Of a stretch of DNA of 64,000 nt, positions 42,554-52,200 are shown one piece after another (the first letter of the stretch is position 1; each line of letters begins with the position of its first letter). Made by a program: the position numbers and the translations under genes. The notes under the pieces were generated by a model. It had not been told where the DNA came from and did not search any database. It saw nothing but the letters and a program-made list of their open reading frames with translations. This DNA is from JAAYDF01 sp964511155 (GTDB lineage: Bacteria; Planctomycetota; Phycisphaerae; UBA1845; PWPN01), in NCBI GenBank assembly GCA_964511155.1, contig CAZEEJ010000003.1, positions 1-64,000 of the forward strand. Reading direction: 5' to 3'.

Positions 42554-44164
42554 TCATTGCGCCAGCGTCGGCTTGTCGGGCCAGCAGGCGATGGCGGCGG
42601 TTTCGCGCTCGGACACGTCGGTCTGCTGGGCACTCTGCAGCATGCGCGGCAGGCCCGGGGGGACACGGTCAGGAAACTCCATTCCGCCAGAGGCGGCGTG
42701 GCTCTGGGGCTGCAGGGCTTTCACCGCAGGCCGAGACTTTTTCCTGAGCAGAGTCCGGAGTCTTTTCCTGACTTTGTGCCCCGCGTGGATGATGTAATCG
42801 CAGAGGAAGACCGGGGTCGCCAGGCAGAACGGCAGCATCTGCCGATAGCTGATAATCTCGCAATCGTTCACCACCCTGAGCATCCTGGCGAGGTGCGCCG
42901 GACGATAGAAGAAGCGGTTGCGAATCCGATCGCGAATCCGCAGAAGCCGTTTCCTGTCAAAGCCCGGCGAATACACATACCCGTTGGCACTGATCCGGTA
43001 TCCGGGCACTCCCTCGATTTCTTTGCGCAGCGGCGTGAACTGGTCCACGCGAAGCCGATTGAGGGTGATCGAGTGCACCCCCAGCTCGATGGCAAGGTCG
43101 GCGATCGAGACCATCTCCTCTTCCGTCTCGCCGATGTTGCCATAGATGAAGTAACCGTGATAGAAGAAGGGGAAACGCCGGAACACCTCGAAGGCCTCCC
43201 GCATCTGCTTGATCGTGAAGCCCTTGTGCAATTGTTCGAGAGTCCTGTCGCTGGCGGACTCGAGCCCGAAGAGGAGTATTCGAAAGCCGGCGCGGTAGGC
43301 TTTCTCAAGCAGGCGCGGATGCCTGGCCACCTCGATCCGCGCGTTGGCAGAGAAACGCTTCTTGATCCCACGCTCGATGAGCAGGTCGCAAATGCGCTCC
43401 ACGCGGCGGGGCTGCACGAAGCAATTGTCGTCGGCGAAGAGGATCACCTCCGCAGGGCTCGCTTCGATCTCCTCCACGACCGACTCGGGCGAGCGTGCGA
43501 CGTATTCACGCTTCTGGCCCAGCGGGTTCATGGCGAACGTGCAGAACTTGCAGTGATAGGGACAGCCGCGGGAGCTCAGAATCGTGTCGAACTGGATGGG
43601 CAACAACCGCACGCCCCGCAAAGTCGGGTAGTATTCACAACGCCGCAACCTGCGGTCCGGTGCCTGGATCTCCTCTATGGGTTGGAGCGGGCGGTTGGCG
43701 TTATGGACGATCGCGTCCTCGTGCCGATAGGACAAGCCGAGAATCTGCTCCAACGGTCGGCCGTCGGCGATTTCCTGGATGGTCTGTTCACCTTCTCCGC
43801 GAACGACAACGCTGACATTCGGGCACCGTTCGAAGATGTCCTCGACGTTGTCCGTGGCCTCCCGGCCCCCCACGATGATCGGCACGTCCGCCGGCAACTG
43901 GCGGATGTAGTCGCATACCTTCTGGTATCGGGCCTTCCAGTAGATACTGATGCACACGATGTCGGCAGATGAGCGAATGAACGCCGCCAGTCTGGCGGGC
44001 GAGTGGAATCTACGCTCATGCCGCAGGTCGACCAGGCTGACCTTCTCGACGTGCCCCTTGAGCGCCGTTGCGATGTACTCCAAACCCGTGGGAGGCCACA
44101 AGTTGATCCCGGGTTCCTGGTCCTTCAGGTAAGGGTACAGACAAAGCGCGTGACGGTAACGCAT
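42554..44164 (-). CDS. B12-binding-domain radical SAM protein
   Basis: A 536-residue cytoplasmic enzyme. The N-terminal cobalamin-binding-type domain (1-180) has GINLWPPTGLEYIATALKG, ADIVCISIYWKARYQKV and VPIIVGGREATDNVEDIF. The radical SAM core follows with LSSRGCPYHCKFCTFAMNP, the CxxxCxxC ligand set for the 4Fe-4S cluster, then VILFADDNCFV and LLFGLESASDRTLEQLHKGF. GAGGAG is 9 bp before the ATG at 44164. The C-terminus has FFYRPAHLARMLR and a basic helix. Related proteins modify lipids, hopanoids, antibiotics or tetrapyrroles. No neighbour indicates the substrate. Confidence 0.92.
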   Translation of the reverse strand: MRYRHALCLYPYLKDQEPGINLWPPTGLEYIATALKGHVEKVSLVDLRHERRFHSPARLAAFIRSSADIVCISIYWKARYQKVCDYIRQLPADVPIIVGGREATDNVEDIFERCPNVSVVVRGEGEQTIQEIADGRPLEQILGLSYRHEDAIVHNANRPLQPIEEIQAPDRRLRRCEYYPTLRGVRLLPIQFDTILSSRGCPYHCKFCTFAMNPLGQKREYVARSPESVVEEIEASPAEVILFADDNCFVQPRRVERICDLLIERGIKKRFSANARIEVARHPRLLEKAYRAGFRILLFGLESASDRTLEQLHKGFTIKQMREAFEVFRRFPFFYHGYFIYGNIGETEEEMVSIADLAIELGVHSITLNRLRVDQFTPLRKEIEGVPGYRISANGYVYSPGFDRKRLLRIRDRIRNRFFYRPAHLARMLRVVNDCEIISYRQMLPFCLATPVFLCDYIIHAGHKVRKRLRTLLRKKSRPAVKALQPQSHAASGGMEFPDRVPPGLPRMLQSAQQTDVSERETAAIACWPDKPTLAQ

Positions 44165-44575
44165 GAATTGGTGCTCCTCACTAGCCTTGCCCGTCCCAGA
44201 TATCAGGCGGGGATTGTAGTATTACAGCTTCTTACTGATGCGGTCAACCGTGGGCGTTTCGGAGCCGCCTTCGGGCCATGACAGGACACGCCGGGGTGTC
44301 GAATGGTTGAGGACCGAGTCGGGCTATCGAAGGCGCGCCAGGCAAGAACGGCAACCGGGCGCCTCGCCCCGATCGGCAGGCTGTAGCCGGATTTCGCCAC
44401 CGATACCAGAGCCCCCCCTCTCGTCGCAGGTGCCGTCAAGAGGGCTAAGGGAGATGTGGGTTCCGCCGGGCAATGGGACAAGCGGGCGGAAGGCAATGCA
44501 CGGGGAGCCGTCCGCACCGGCGAGACACTGGCGCCCCACCGATTGCGGCTGAAGTCCACCCGGAAAGACGAAAGG
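44165..44575. other. Intergenic region between the radical SAM and sigma-factor genes
   Basis: 411 bp without a supported gene. A 71-codon frame on the minus strand (44324-44539) lacks a ribosome binding site and any recognisable family. I see no riboswitch or repeat here. Confidence 0.5.
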
Positions 44576-45385
44576 CTATTGTAGAAGCGGGTCCTGCGCC
44601 AGGGTTTCGCGGAGCTTGGCAAGGGCGGTGTTCTGGATCTGGCGGACGCGTTCCTTACTCAAACCGACGGCCTGGCCGATCTGCTTGAAGGTCAGGCGGT
44701 CACGGTTGCCCTGGGGGAAGCGGCCGAACAACACGCGGGACTCCAGGGCGGTCAGGTCGCCGCTGTTGACCCGCAGGGCGTGCTGCAGCCGCTCGATGCG
44801 CAAGTCCGCCTCCGAGCGGACAGGTTCCTCCGGGGCATCCAGCGCGGCATCGTAGTGAACGGGGAAGAGGCTGCGGTGGCGCAGCTCGTGCCGCCCGCGG
44901 CGCATGCACGACCGGGCGATGCAGTTGCAGGCGTAGGTGCTGAAACGGAAGCCGCGCCAGGGGTTGAAGCGATCGACCGCCCGGGCCAGCCCGAGCATCG
45001 CCTCGCTGAGCAGGTCGTCATCGTCCAGATCCGGGCTGCGGAAGTGGCTCAACATGCGGTAGACCAGGCCGAGGTTCAACTCCACGATGGCCTCACGCAG
45101 GGCGTGCCAATCCTTCCGCCAGCGGCGGCGGGTACTGTCCGAGACCCGCAGCCGCCGACGGTCGGACGCCCAGTACGCACACGTATGGAAAGCCTTGAAC
45201 AGGTCGGATTCGTGGGGTTTCCGGGCCGCGGGCATCCCGGAGGCGACCCAGGCACGCACCTCGCGGGCCCGCAGCCGAGCCTCTTTGGAACGCAGCCATG
45301 GATGGGGCACGTAGAAGGGCTGCTGGGCGGCCGCGGCATCTGTCCGATTTCTGCGAGTCTTGACCGTCACCTGGAGCCTCTCCAT
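44576..45385 (-). CDS. Sigma-70 family RNA polymerase sigma factor
   Basis: A 269-residue sigma factor. Region 2 spans about 110-170: VELNLGLVYRMLSHFRS, DDDDLLSEAMLGLARAVDRF and FRFSTYACNCIARSCMRR. Region 4 is at the C-terminus: LESRVLFGRF, LTFKQIGQAVGLSKERVRQI, the helix-turn-helix contacting the -35 element. It has no long region 1 and a short region 3, placing it with group 3 or planctomycete-specific regulators rather than the housekeeping factor. AGGTGAGG precedes the ATG at 45385. It is monocistronic; no anti-sigma factor is next to it, so its regulon is unknown. Confidence 0.9.
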   Translation of the reverse strand: MERLQVTVKTRRNRTDAAAAQQPFYVPHPWLRSKEARLRAREVRAWVASGMPAARKPHESDLFKAFHTCAYWASDRRRLRVSDSTRRRWRKDWHALREAIVELNLGLVYRMLSHFRSPDLDDDDLLSEAMLGLARAVDRFNPWRGFRFSTYACNCIARSCMRRGRHELRHRSLFPVHYDAALDAPEEPVRSEADLRIERLQHALRVNSGDLTALESRVLFGRFPQGNRDRLTFKQIGQAVGLSKERVRQIQNTALAKLRETLAQDPLLQ

Positions 45386-45867
45386 CCATGAACCTCACCT
45401 GTGCCCTGGTCTCGCTCCCGATGCGGCACACGGAGTAGTGGTTGGCTCCTCGCTGGCTCAGGTCACCCGCTCCCGCAATATCATGCACACGGCCGTGCGA
45501 TACCTCGTTACGGATTCGGCCCCGAACAGCGTGGCCATCAGACCCGGCTGCGCCGCGCCCTCAGCCCCTTCCGGGGCGGCTGAGACCACACACTTCATAC
45601 TCTTATACGCTTCGGGAGCCCGGAGGTTTGGCCGCTATGGGTATGAAGCTGGCCCAACGACCTCTGCATGCAACGCGGTCCTGCGCTGCCTCGGCAGCCT
45701 GTCTCGCAACCGAACACCCATCTTGGGGGTGCTCCCGGGTAGGCGCTGCGGCATCGGACGGTATGATGCACAGGCGCCGCCCGAGGGCAGACCTGCCGGC
45801 CGGCAGGATCGGGCTTAGCCGTCCGGGAGCACCCCGGACGGGGTCTCCACATCAGAAGGAGCAGACA
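45386..45867. promoter_or_regulatory. Divergent gap between the sigma factor and a DUF2961 gene
   Basis: 482 bp with two divergently transcribed neighbours, so promoters for both are expected here. No consensus can be assigned. A short inverted pair, gggtgctcccggg near 45728 and cgggagcacccc near 45819, could pair. AAGGAG at 45856-45861 is the ribosome binding site of the rightward gene. Confidence 0.4.
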
Positions 45868-47106
45868 GTGAATGCCAATCACAAACTCAGCAGACGGACG
45901 CGCGGTTACACGGGTGCGGGGCACGCCATGGGGAACACGACGGCGATTCTGGCCGGCCTGATCCTCGTGACCGGGCTGATGGCCGGGCTGGCCGGGTGCC
46001 AGTCGCTCGTTGGCGGGCCGGAAGTAGGCTACGCGGCCATTGGCGGCGACCTGCCGCTCATCCCCGACGGCGTCGTCAGCCGGGCGATCACCGAGGAGAA
46101 TCGCAGCGGGGCCCGTGGAGCCGGCGGCATGGCCAGCGATGCGAAGCTGGGCCCCGGGCGCAAGGGTGCTCCATGCATCCGCGATCTCCAGAACGGCGAG
46201 ACGGCCACGCTCATGGACGTCGAGGGCTGCGGGGTCATCCGGCACATCTGGATCACGATCAACGACCGTTCGCCGGAGGCCCTCCGCAACCTGATCCTGC
46301 GGATGTACTGGGACGGCAGCGAGGTGCCCAGCGTCGAGGTGCCGTTCGGGGACTTCTTCGGCACGGCCCACGGGCGAGTGGTGGACTTCAACTCGGCCTA
46401 CGTGAGCGTGCCGCTGGCCCGGGGCTTCAACTGCTACTTCCCCATGCCATTCGGGACGCGGGCCCGCGTGACGCTCCACAACGACCTGCCGGACGGCAAG
46501 CCCATGCGGCTCGTGTTCTATCAGATCGACTACGAGCTGCGCGATCGCCTGCCGGCCAACACCGGCCGCTTTCACGCCCAGTTCCGCCGGCAGAACCCCA
46601 CCGTGCTCAAGCAGGATTTCGTCCTGCTCGATGGGGCCGAGGGGCCGGGCATGTTCATCGGCTGCGTGATCGGCGTGCGTCCGCTCGGCCCACGCTGGTG
46701 GGGCGAGGGGGAGATGAAGTTCTACATGGACGGCGACACCGATTACCCCACGATCTGCGGAACGGGCACCGAGGACTACTTTTGTGCCGCCTGGGGCATG
46801 GGCGAGTATCACAAGCCCTATTTCGGCTGCTCGCTGTACCTGGACGCCAAGAAGTTTCCGCCGCACGGCCTGGTGAGCATGTACCGCTGGCACGAAAAGG
46901 ACCCGGTCTATTTCCGCAAGAGTTTCCGGGCGGAGATGCAGCAGATCGGCTGGGGCGACGACGGCCTGTTTGAGCGCAGCGACGACTGGTGCAGCGTAGC
47001 CTACTGGTACCAGCTCAAACCGATCAGTCGGATTCCCGCTTTGCCGGATCGGGCGGCGCGCACCGTGGACCTCCAGGAGCCGCCCGCTCCCCCGGCGAAT
47101 CCGTGA
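45868..47106 (+). CDS. DUF2961 (GH172-type) lipoprotein
   Basis: A 412-residue predicted lipoprotein. GTG start at 45868 with AAGGAG 6 bp upstream. The signal is long and hydrophobic (ILAGLILVTGLMAGLAGC) with lipobox LAGC. The core blocks are ITEENRSGARGAGGMASD, MDVEGCGVIRHIWITI, PFGDFFGTAHGR, FPMPFGTRARVTLHND, WWGEGEMKFYMDGD and TICGTGTEDYFCAAW, with the acidic residues of the last two likely catalytic. It ends SVAYWYQL soon after the core, without the extra C-terminal domain of the copy at 32791. Probably an exo-acting glycosidase at the cell surface; the substrate is unknown. Confidence 0.85.
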   Translation: MNANHKLSRRTRGYTGAGHAMGNTTAILAGLILVTGLMAGLAGCQSLVGGPEVGYAAIGGDLPLIPDGVVSRAITEENRSGARGAGGMASDAKLGPGRKGAPCIRDLQNGETATLMDVEGCGVIRHIWITINDRSPEALRNLILRMYWDGSEVPSVEVPFGDFFGTAHGRVVDFNSAYVSVPLARGFNCYFPMPFGTRARVTLHNDLPDGKPMRLVFYQIDYELRDRLPANTGRFHAQFRRQNPTVLKQDFVLLDGAEGPGMFIGCVIGVRPLGPRWWGEGEMKFYMDGDTDYPTICGTGTEDYFCAAWGMGEYHKPYFGCSLYLDAKKFPPHGLVSMYRWHEKDPVYFRKSFRAEMQQIGWGDDGLFERSDDWCSVAYWYQLKPISRIPALPDRAARTVDLQEPPAPPANP

Positions 47107-47126
47107 GCCGCCGTTCAGGCCCGTCC

Positions 47127-47879
47127 TCACCTCTCAAGCGGTTCGACCGAAACGGTCAGCGGGCGGGCTCGGCGGTTGGGGCGCGGCGTGGTGCACCGGC
47201 GGCCGTAGTCGGCGGGCGTGCCGAAGCCCAGGCGGACGCGGGTAATCAACCAGGCGGAGCGCACGAAGTAGCCGAGCGTATGGCGGCCGGGTACCAGTTC
47301 GGCCTGCCGGACCGCGGCCAGGAAGGACTCCGGCCCGTCAAACTCCGGAAGCCATTGATAGCTGGCGCGCAGGCTGTTGCGGTGGTGCGAATCGGCTCCC
47401 GCCAGTCCGGGCAGACCGTGCCGGGCGGCAAATCGCCGTGCCTTGCGGTCCGGGAAGGGGGACAGGTTCTGGGCGTTGGCGATCTCGACGGCGTCGATCA
47501 GGTCGACGAGGCCGTGGACCGCCCGGCGCAGGCCGCAACTGAACATGCTGATGAAGGGATGCGGCACGACGACGAGGCCGCCCTGCTGCCGAATGGCCTT
47601 GGCGGTCTCGCGGGCCGAGCGCCCCGGACCGACGTGCTCGTGGAGAAACAGCCCGATCAGGTGCCCCTCACGCGTGGAGATCTCCTCGCCGATAATGACG
47701 CGCAGGTTCGGACCGGCCGCGGCCGCGACGGCCCGGGCGCCCTCGATAGTGTCGTGGTCGGTGATTGTCAGACAGTCAATCTCCCAGCGGTGCGCGCATT
47801 CCAGCAAGTGCTCGACAGTGTTATTGCTGTCGTCGGAGTGATCCGTGTGCACATGGAAGACGGTCTTGAGCAATCGCAC
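47127..47879 (-). CDS. PHP-domain metal-dependent phosphoesterase
   Basis: A 250-residue PHP-family protein of the type that hydrolyses nucleotide or sugar phosphoesters. The GTG at 47879 is chosen because GGAG lies 8 bp upstream and the protein then begins directly with VFHVHTDHSDD, the first metal motif; a longer upstream frame has no coding character. Further metal ligands: CLTITDHDTIEG, IIGEEISTREGHLIGLF, LVVVPHPF and GADSHH. The substrate is unknown. It faces the UDP-xylose synthase gene divergently across 250 bp. Confidence 0.88.
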   Translation of the reverse strand: MRLLKTVFHVHTDHSDDSNNTVEHLLECAHRWEIDCLTITDHDTIEGARAVAAAAGPNLRVIIGEEISTREGHLIGLFLHEHVGPGRSARETAKAIRQQGGLVVVPHPFISMFSCGLRRAVHGLVDLIDAVEIANAQNLSPFPDRKARRFAARHGLPGLAGADSHHRNSLRASYQWLPEFDGPESFLAAVRQAELVPGRHTLGYFVRSAWLITRVRLGFGTPADYGRRCTTPRPNRRARPLTVSVEPLER

Positions 47880-48090
47880 CCCCGGCTCTCCGGGCGTAAC
47901 CCCGTGTCCAACAACGCGGTACGGTACTTGCGGCCCCTGTGAGTTTAGGTCGGCCGCAGGCTCAAGTCTACGATATGCCCTGCCGATGCGTGGCCGGGTG
48001 GGCCGCCCGGAAAGCGTCCCATAACGGTTCGCCGCGGCAGGGGCGGCGTGGTAAGCTCGCTGCGAACGCGGCGGAGGCGGCAGCGGGTCG

Positions 48091-48109
48091 GTGCGAAGCC
48101 GCAAGCGGC
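48091..48109 (+). repeat. 19-bp hairpin element, copy 3
   Basis: Exact gtgcgaagccgcaagcggc, ending 21 bp before the start of the UDP-xylose synthase gene and so probably part of its 5' leader. Confidence 0.85.
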
Positions 48110-48130
48110 GACGGCAAGAAAGGGTAACTC

Positions 48131-49093
48131 ATGGTGCGTCAGACGGTGCTGGTGACGGGCGGGGCGGGCTTCATCGGCTCGCACCTGTGCCTGCGGCTGT
48201 TCGATGAGGGCTGCCGGGTCATCTGCCTGGACAACTTCTTCACCGGGCGGCTGGAGAACTTCGGCTCGCGCTACCAGGAACTGATCCTCAGCGGCCGCTT
48301 TGAGTTCGTCCGCCACGACGTGATCGAGCCGATCGTGCTCGAGGTCGATCAGATCTTCCATCTGGCCTGCCCGGCCAGCCCGGTGCACTACCAGTACAAC
48401 CCGGTCAAGACGATCAAGACCAACGTGATCGGCATCTACCACATGCTGGGGCTGGCCAAGCGCATCCCCGCCCGCATCCTGCAGGCGAGCACGTCCGAGG
48501 TGTACGGCGACCCGCAGGTCCACCCCCAGCCGGAAAGCTACTGGGGGCACGTGAACCCGATCGGCGTGCGGAGCTGTTACGACGAGGGCAAGCGCGTGGC
48601 CGAGTCGCTGATGATGGACTACCACCGCCAGCACGGCCTGGAGACGCGCATCGCCCGGATCTTCAACACGTACGGCCCGAACATGTCGGTGGACGACGGG
48701 CGGGTGATGAGCAACTTCATCTGCCAGGGGCTGCGCGGCGAGCCGATCACCATCTACGGCGACGGCACGCAGACGCGCAGCTTCTGCTACGTCTCGGACC
48801 TGGTCGAGGGGCTGTGCCGCCTGATGGCCAGCGATACTTGCGACCCGGTCAACCTGGGCAACGACCGCGAAATCTCGATGCTGGAGCTGGTGGACGCGAT
48901 CGGAAACGTGCTGGGCCGTCGGCTGGAGGTCATCCACAAGCCGCTGCCCCAGGACGATCCCGTACGCCGGCGTCCGGACCTGACCAGGGCCCGGACCCTA
49001 TTGGGCTACGAGCCGACGGTTCCATTGGAGGACGGCGTCCGGCGAACCGTGGAGTACTTTCGCGAGATGCTGAGCCCGGCGATGGGCGTGTGA
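48131..49093 (+). CDS. UDP-glucuronate decarboxylase (UDP-xylose synthase)
   Basis: NAD-dependent SDR enzyme converting UDP-glucuronate to UDP-xylose. 320 residues. Rossmann motif VLVTGGAGFIGSH (7-18), catalytic STSEVYG, Y150 and K154 in RSCYDEGKRVAES, RIFNTYGPNMSVDDGRV, and GDGTQTRSFCYVSDLV. The combination NPIGVRSCYDEGKR is characteristic of UXS enzymes rather than general epimerases. The ATG at 48131 is preceded by a weak GGG site. The product would serve surface polysaccharides. The large kinase-pyrophosphorylase gene converges on it from the right across an REP-like element. Confidence 0.93.
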   Translation: MVRQTVLVTGGAGFIGSHLCLRLFDEGCRVICLDNFFTGRLENFGSRYQELILSGRFEFVRHDVIEPIVLEVDQIFHLACPASPVHYQYNPVKTIKTNVIGIYHMLGLAKRIPARILQASTSEVYGDPQVHPQPESYWGHVNPIGVRSCYDEGKRVAESLMMDYHRQHGLETRIARIFNTYGPNMSVDDGRVMSNFICQGLRGEPITIYGDGTQTRSFCYVSDLVEGLCRLMASDTCDPVNLGNDREISMLELVDAIGNVLGRRLEVIHKPLPQDDPVRRRPDLTRARTLLGYEPTVPLEDGVRRTVEYFREMLSPAMGV

Positions 49094-49125
49094 GGCGGGA
49101 CCGCACCGCCGATGCACGCCGATGG

Positions 49126-49244
49126 GGGCGAAATGGGGACAGGCACCGCTGGAGCGATGTGTCATAGACCTTGAACTTGGCCCGCATCTGAGGATGCTTC
49201 CTTGACCCAGCATCGCTGGGGCGGAGCCAGTCCCCATTTCGCCC
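49126..49244 (+). repeat. REP-like element family 1, complete copy with perfect 15-bp ends
   Basis: Outer ends gggcgaaatggggac (49126-49140) and its exact inverse (49230-49244). The left tip continues aggcaccgctggagcg and the right, read inverted, tggctccgccccagcg. It sits in the convergent gap between two stop codons, 4 bp from the kinase-fusion stop. Confidence 0.9.
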
Positions 49245-49247
49245 GGG

Positions 49248-52200
49248 TTACTGGAAATCGCAGAGTTCGCGGACGCGGGCCAGGGAGCCGTCGTTGACCC
49301 AGGGATCGAGCTGGGGCACGTCCTTGAGCTGCTGGCCGCGGTATCGGCTGACAGCCACGAACCCGCAGGTCGCTTCGGGCAGCGAAGTCATGTCGCTCCA
49401 GAGCTTCTCGGTCTGGCTGACGGGGAAGACATCCTCCTGGCCATGCCCCCAGCGGCGTTTGACCTCCTTGATGGTAACGTAGGTGGGCAGGCGTGACGCG
49501 AAGGCCCGGATGCGGTCGGCCAGGACGTTCTCCGGTGCGTGCAACTCCAGGCGGGTCAAGCCGAACAGGCCCAGCAGACGGTCCAGGTCGATCCAGGTGG
49601 TCATCGAGTTGTAGTAGCTGAGGCGGAACTCGTCGGACTCGCGGGGTTGGGCGAGGCCTTCGAGGAGGCGGAGCTGGCCGTTGACCCGAGCGAGCCCGCC
49701 GCCGCGATCGTCGATGCGGCGGGGGATGACTTCGTAGGTCAGGCACCGGCCGCTGAGGATGTGCGTGCCGAGAATGCCGGGATCGACATTGGCCCCGAGC
49801 GTGTCGATGTTGTGAACCATGAGGTACTTGAGCCCGGGCCGCTGCTCGATGAGCCTGGCGAGCACGCCGTTGCGGATGAGGTTGGGCACTTCGTACCAGT
49901 GGCCGGGCGGATGGAAGCACTGCAGGGGAACGTTCTCGACGTAGTCGGTGGCCTCGCCGCGCTGCTGGGCCCAGGCGATCAGCGTTCGGCGAACGTCGTC
50001 GCGGACCTTCTGCTTGTGCTCGTCGAGGGCTTCCTGGGGCAGCTCCTCCCAGAGGAAGCGCAGGTCGCGGGTCATGGGCACCATGCGCAGGCCGATGGAC
50101 CGCCCGGGCGACAGGTGCAGCGGCCCGGGGTAGTGAAAGTCGTCGTTGAGCGCCAGGTGCTTGGCGATGGGCTCGTGCGTCAGGAAGCTGGTGGAGAAGA
50201 CGTGGGGAATCTCGGCGTTGAGCCGGCGGCCGGTATGTCGGCTCTTGGCGAGGTGGATCTCCATGAAGGACCGGTGGGCACCGTCGATGGCGACGAAGGG
50301 GTTGGTCGCTTTGACCACGCCGGCGCCGCGGGTCCACCGTGATCCGACGCCGGCGGCCAGTGAGAGAACGGCGACCTGCCCCGCGCGGATCGCCTCCTCG
50401 CCGGCCAGGATCGCGCCTGCGGGGCAGCCTTCCTGAAGATCGGCGAGGTCACCGGGCGCCACATCGCGGATTTCCGTATCGGCCGGCAACCGGTTGCGTC
50501 CCAGGCCGATGCGTCCGTGTTTGAGATTGTCGCGGATCTGCTCGTGCTGAAGGGCGTCGAAGCCGTTCTGGCGTTTGAGCCGTTCGACCTGTTCCTGCCA
50601 GGCGCCGGCCTCGGCGTCGGCGGCACTGCGCGGGGCGGGGAACATGTGGTTGACCATGACTCGCAGAACACGAAGGAGCTGGTCGGGATCATCGGTGCGG
50701 CTCGCGAAGTTGTCGAGGTCCGCCCGGCGGAGCATGGGCACCTGGTCGCGGGGCATGCGACTGAGCGTCGGCACCTGGACCGCGTAGTAGCGCGGCGGCA
50801 TGGCCGCATGAGTCCCCTGGCGCAGGTGGGCGACCGAGCCTTGGTCGTTGATGCGAAAGTGGTAGACCACCGGGTCGATGGCGAAGGGCAGGGCGTCCTC
50901 GAGCTCGCGCTTGGCCTGGGTCATGATGTCGAGGATCTCGTCGCGGAACGCAGCACGGCGCTGCGGGGCGACAAAGAAAGCCATGCCGCCGCCGGACATG
51001 CCGCCGGTCATCAGGAACCCCCAGAAGTCGTCACCCGCCCGCTGCCGGGCCCGGTGGATAATGGTCTCGGTGAACCGGTTGGTGACCCAGGGGATAATGG
51101 TCCGCAGGGGGCCGGCGAAGTGGCGTGTGGTGGCCTGTCCAACGGCCTGCACGTCGCCGCGTTCGAGGGCGGCCACGATCTCGTCGAAGATGGCGTGACA
51201 TTCCTGCCGAGCCTGCCATTCCGGTCCCGCGCGCAACAGGTACTTCTCGGTGACCATCTCGAGGATGGGGCCGACGTCCTGGGCCATGCCGCCGTGCACG
51301 AGCACGAGGGATTCGGCCAGCGCGTCGCGGATGGCGGGTGAGATGCGCTGCGGCCCGAGCAGTTCGTGCCGGGGCAGGAGGCAGCCGCGACTCACGGACC
51401 TCTCGGGATCGTCCTGGCCGGCGGGACATCCGGAGATGATCTTGATCCCCGGCCAGATGCCGCCCGAGTCCTGCCATCCGCCGCCGGACCCGCCCAGCCA
51501 TTCGCCGAGAATGGCCCGCGAGGCGATGAGGCGGCGCTCGGACTCATCGAGCGGACCTTCCAGGGTTCGGGTCTGACCGGTGGCCCGCATGAGCACGGCG
51601 ATGAGCGAGGCCAGCAGGTTGGTCGAGACCGCCAGCCGCGAGCCCTTGGGAATATCGTTGACCTGGGTCACAACCTCCAGACCGAGGCCCGGGCCGACCA
51701 CCTTGGCGAGCACTTCGGCCAGCGATTGGCCGGACCCCTCGAACGAGGGCGGGATCAGACCGGAGGCGATGACGCCGGCCTTGAGCAGACCCAGATAGTC
51801 ATTGCCGAAGTTGAACAGATCGTCGAGCGTGGTCACGTCCTTGGTCGCTTCGAGGTCCACGCTGGTCAGGCGAAGCAGCGGCTCCTCGATCACCCGCAGG
51901 CAGGTCTCGATGGGCGGGCGGACGCGCTCGTCGCGGCGGTACACGCCGAGGTCAGCGGAGATATTGATGACCCGGGCGCCCTCGGGATAGTCCATTCCCA
52001 GGAAGAAGATGTCCGACCAGCCGCTGTGGGACAGGTCGATGCGCACGGGGGTCTGCTCGGCCAGGATGGGGTACAGGGGCACGCCCGGTGCCTTGCGCAG
52101 CAGTTCCGGGCGGAGGCGCACGGGGTGGTCGGCACGATGGCCCACGCGGAACATCCACTGATTGCCGCGTGAGCTGCGGACCGAACGGCGGACCTGGTCG

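Noticed and set aside
44324..44539. 71-codon frame on the minus strand downstream of the sigma factor
   Set aside because: No ribosome binding site, no recognisable family, and overlapping frames of similar length exist in all phases.
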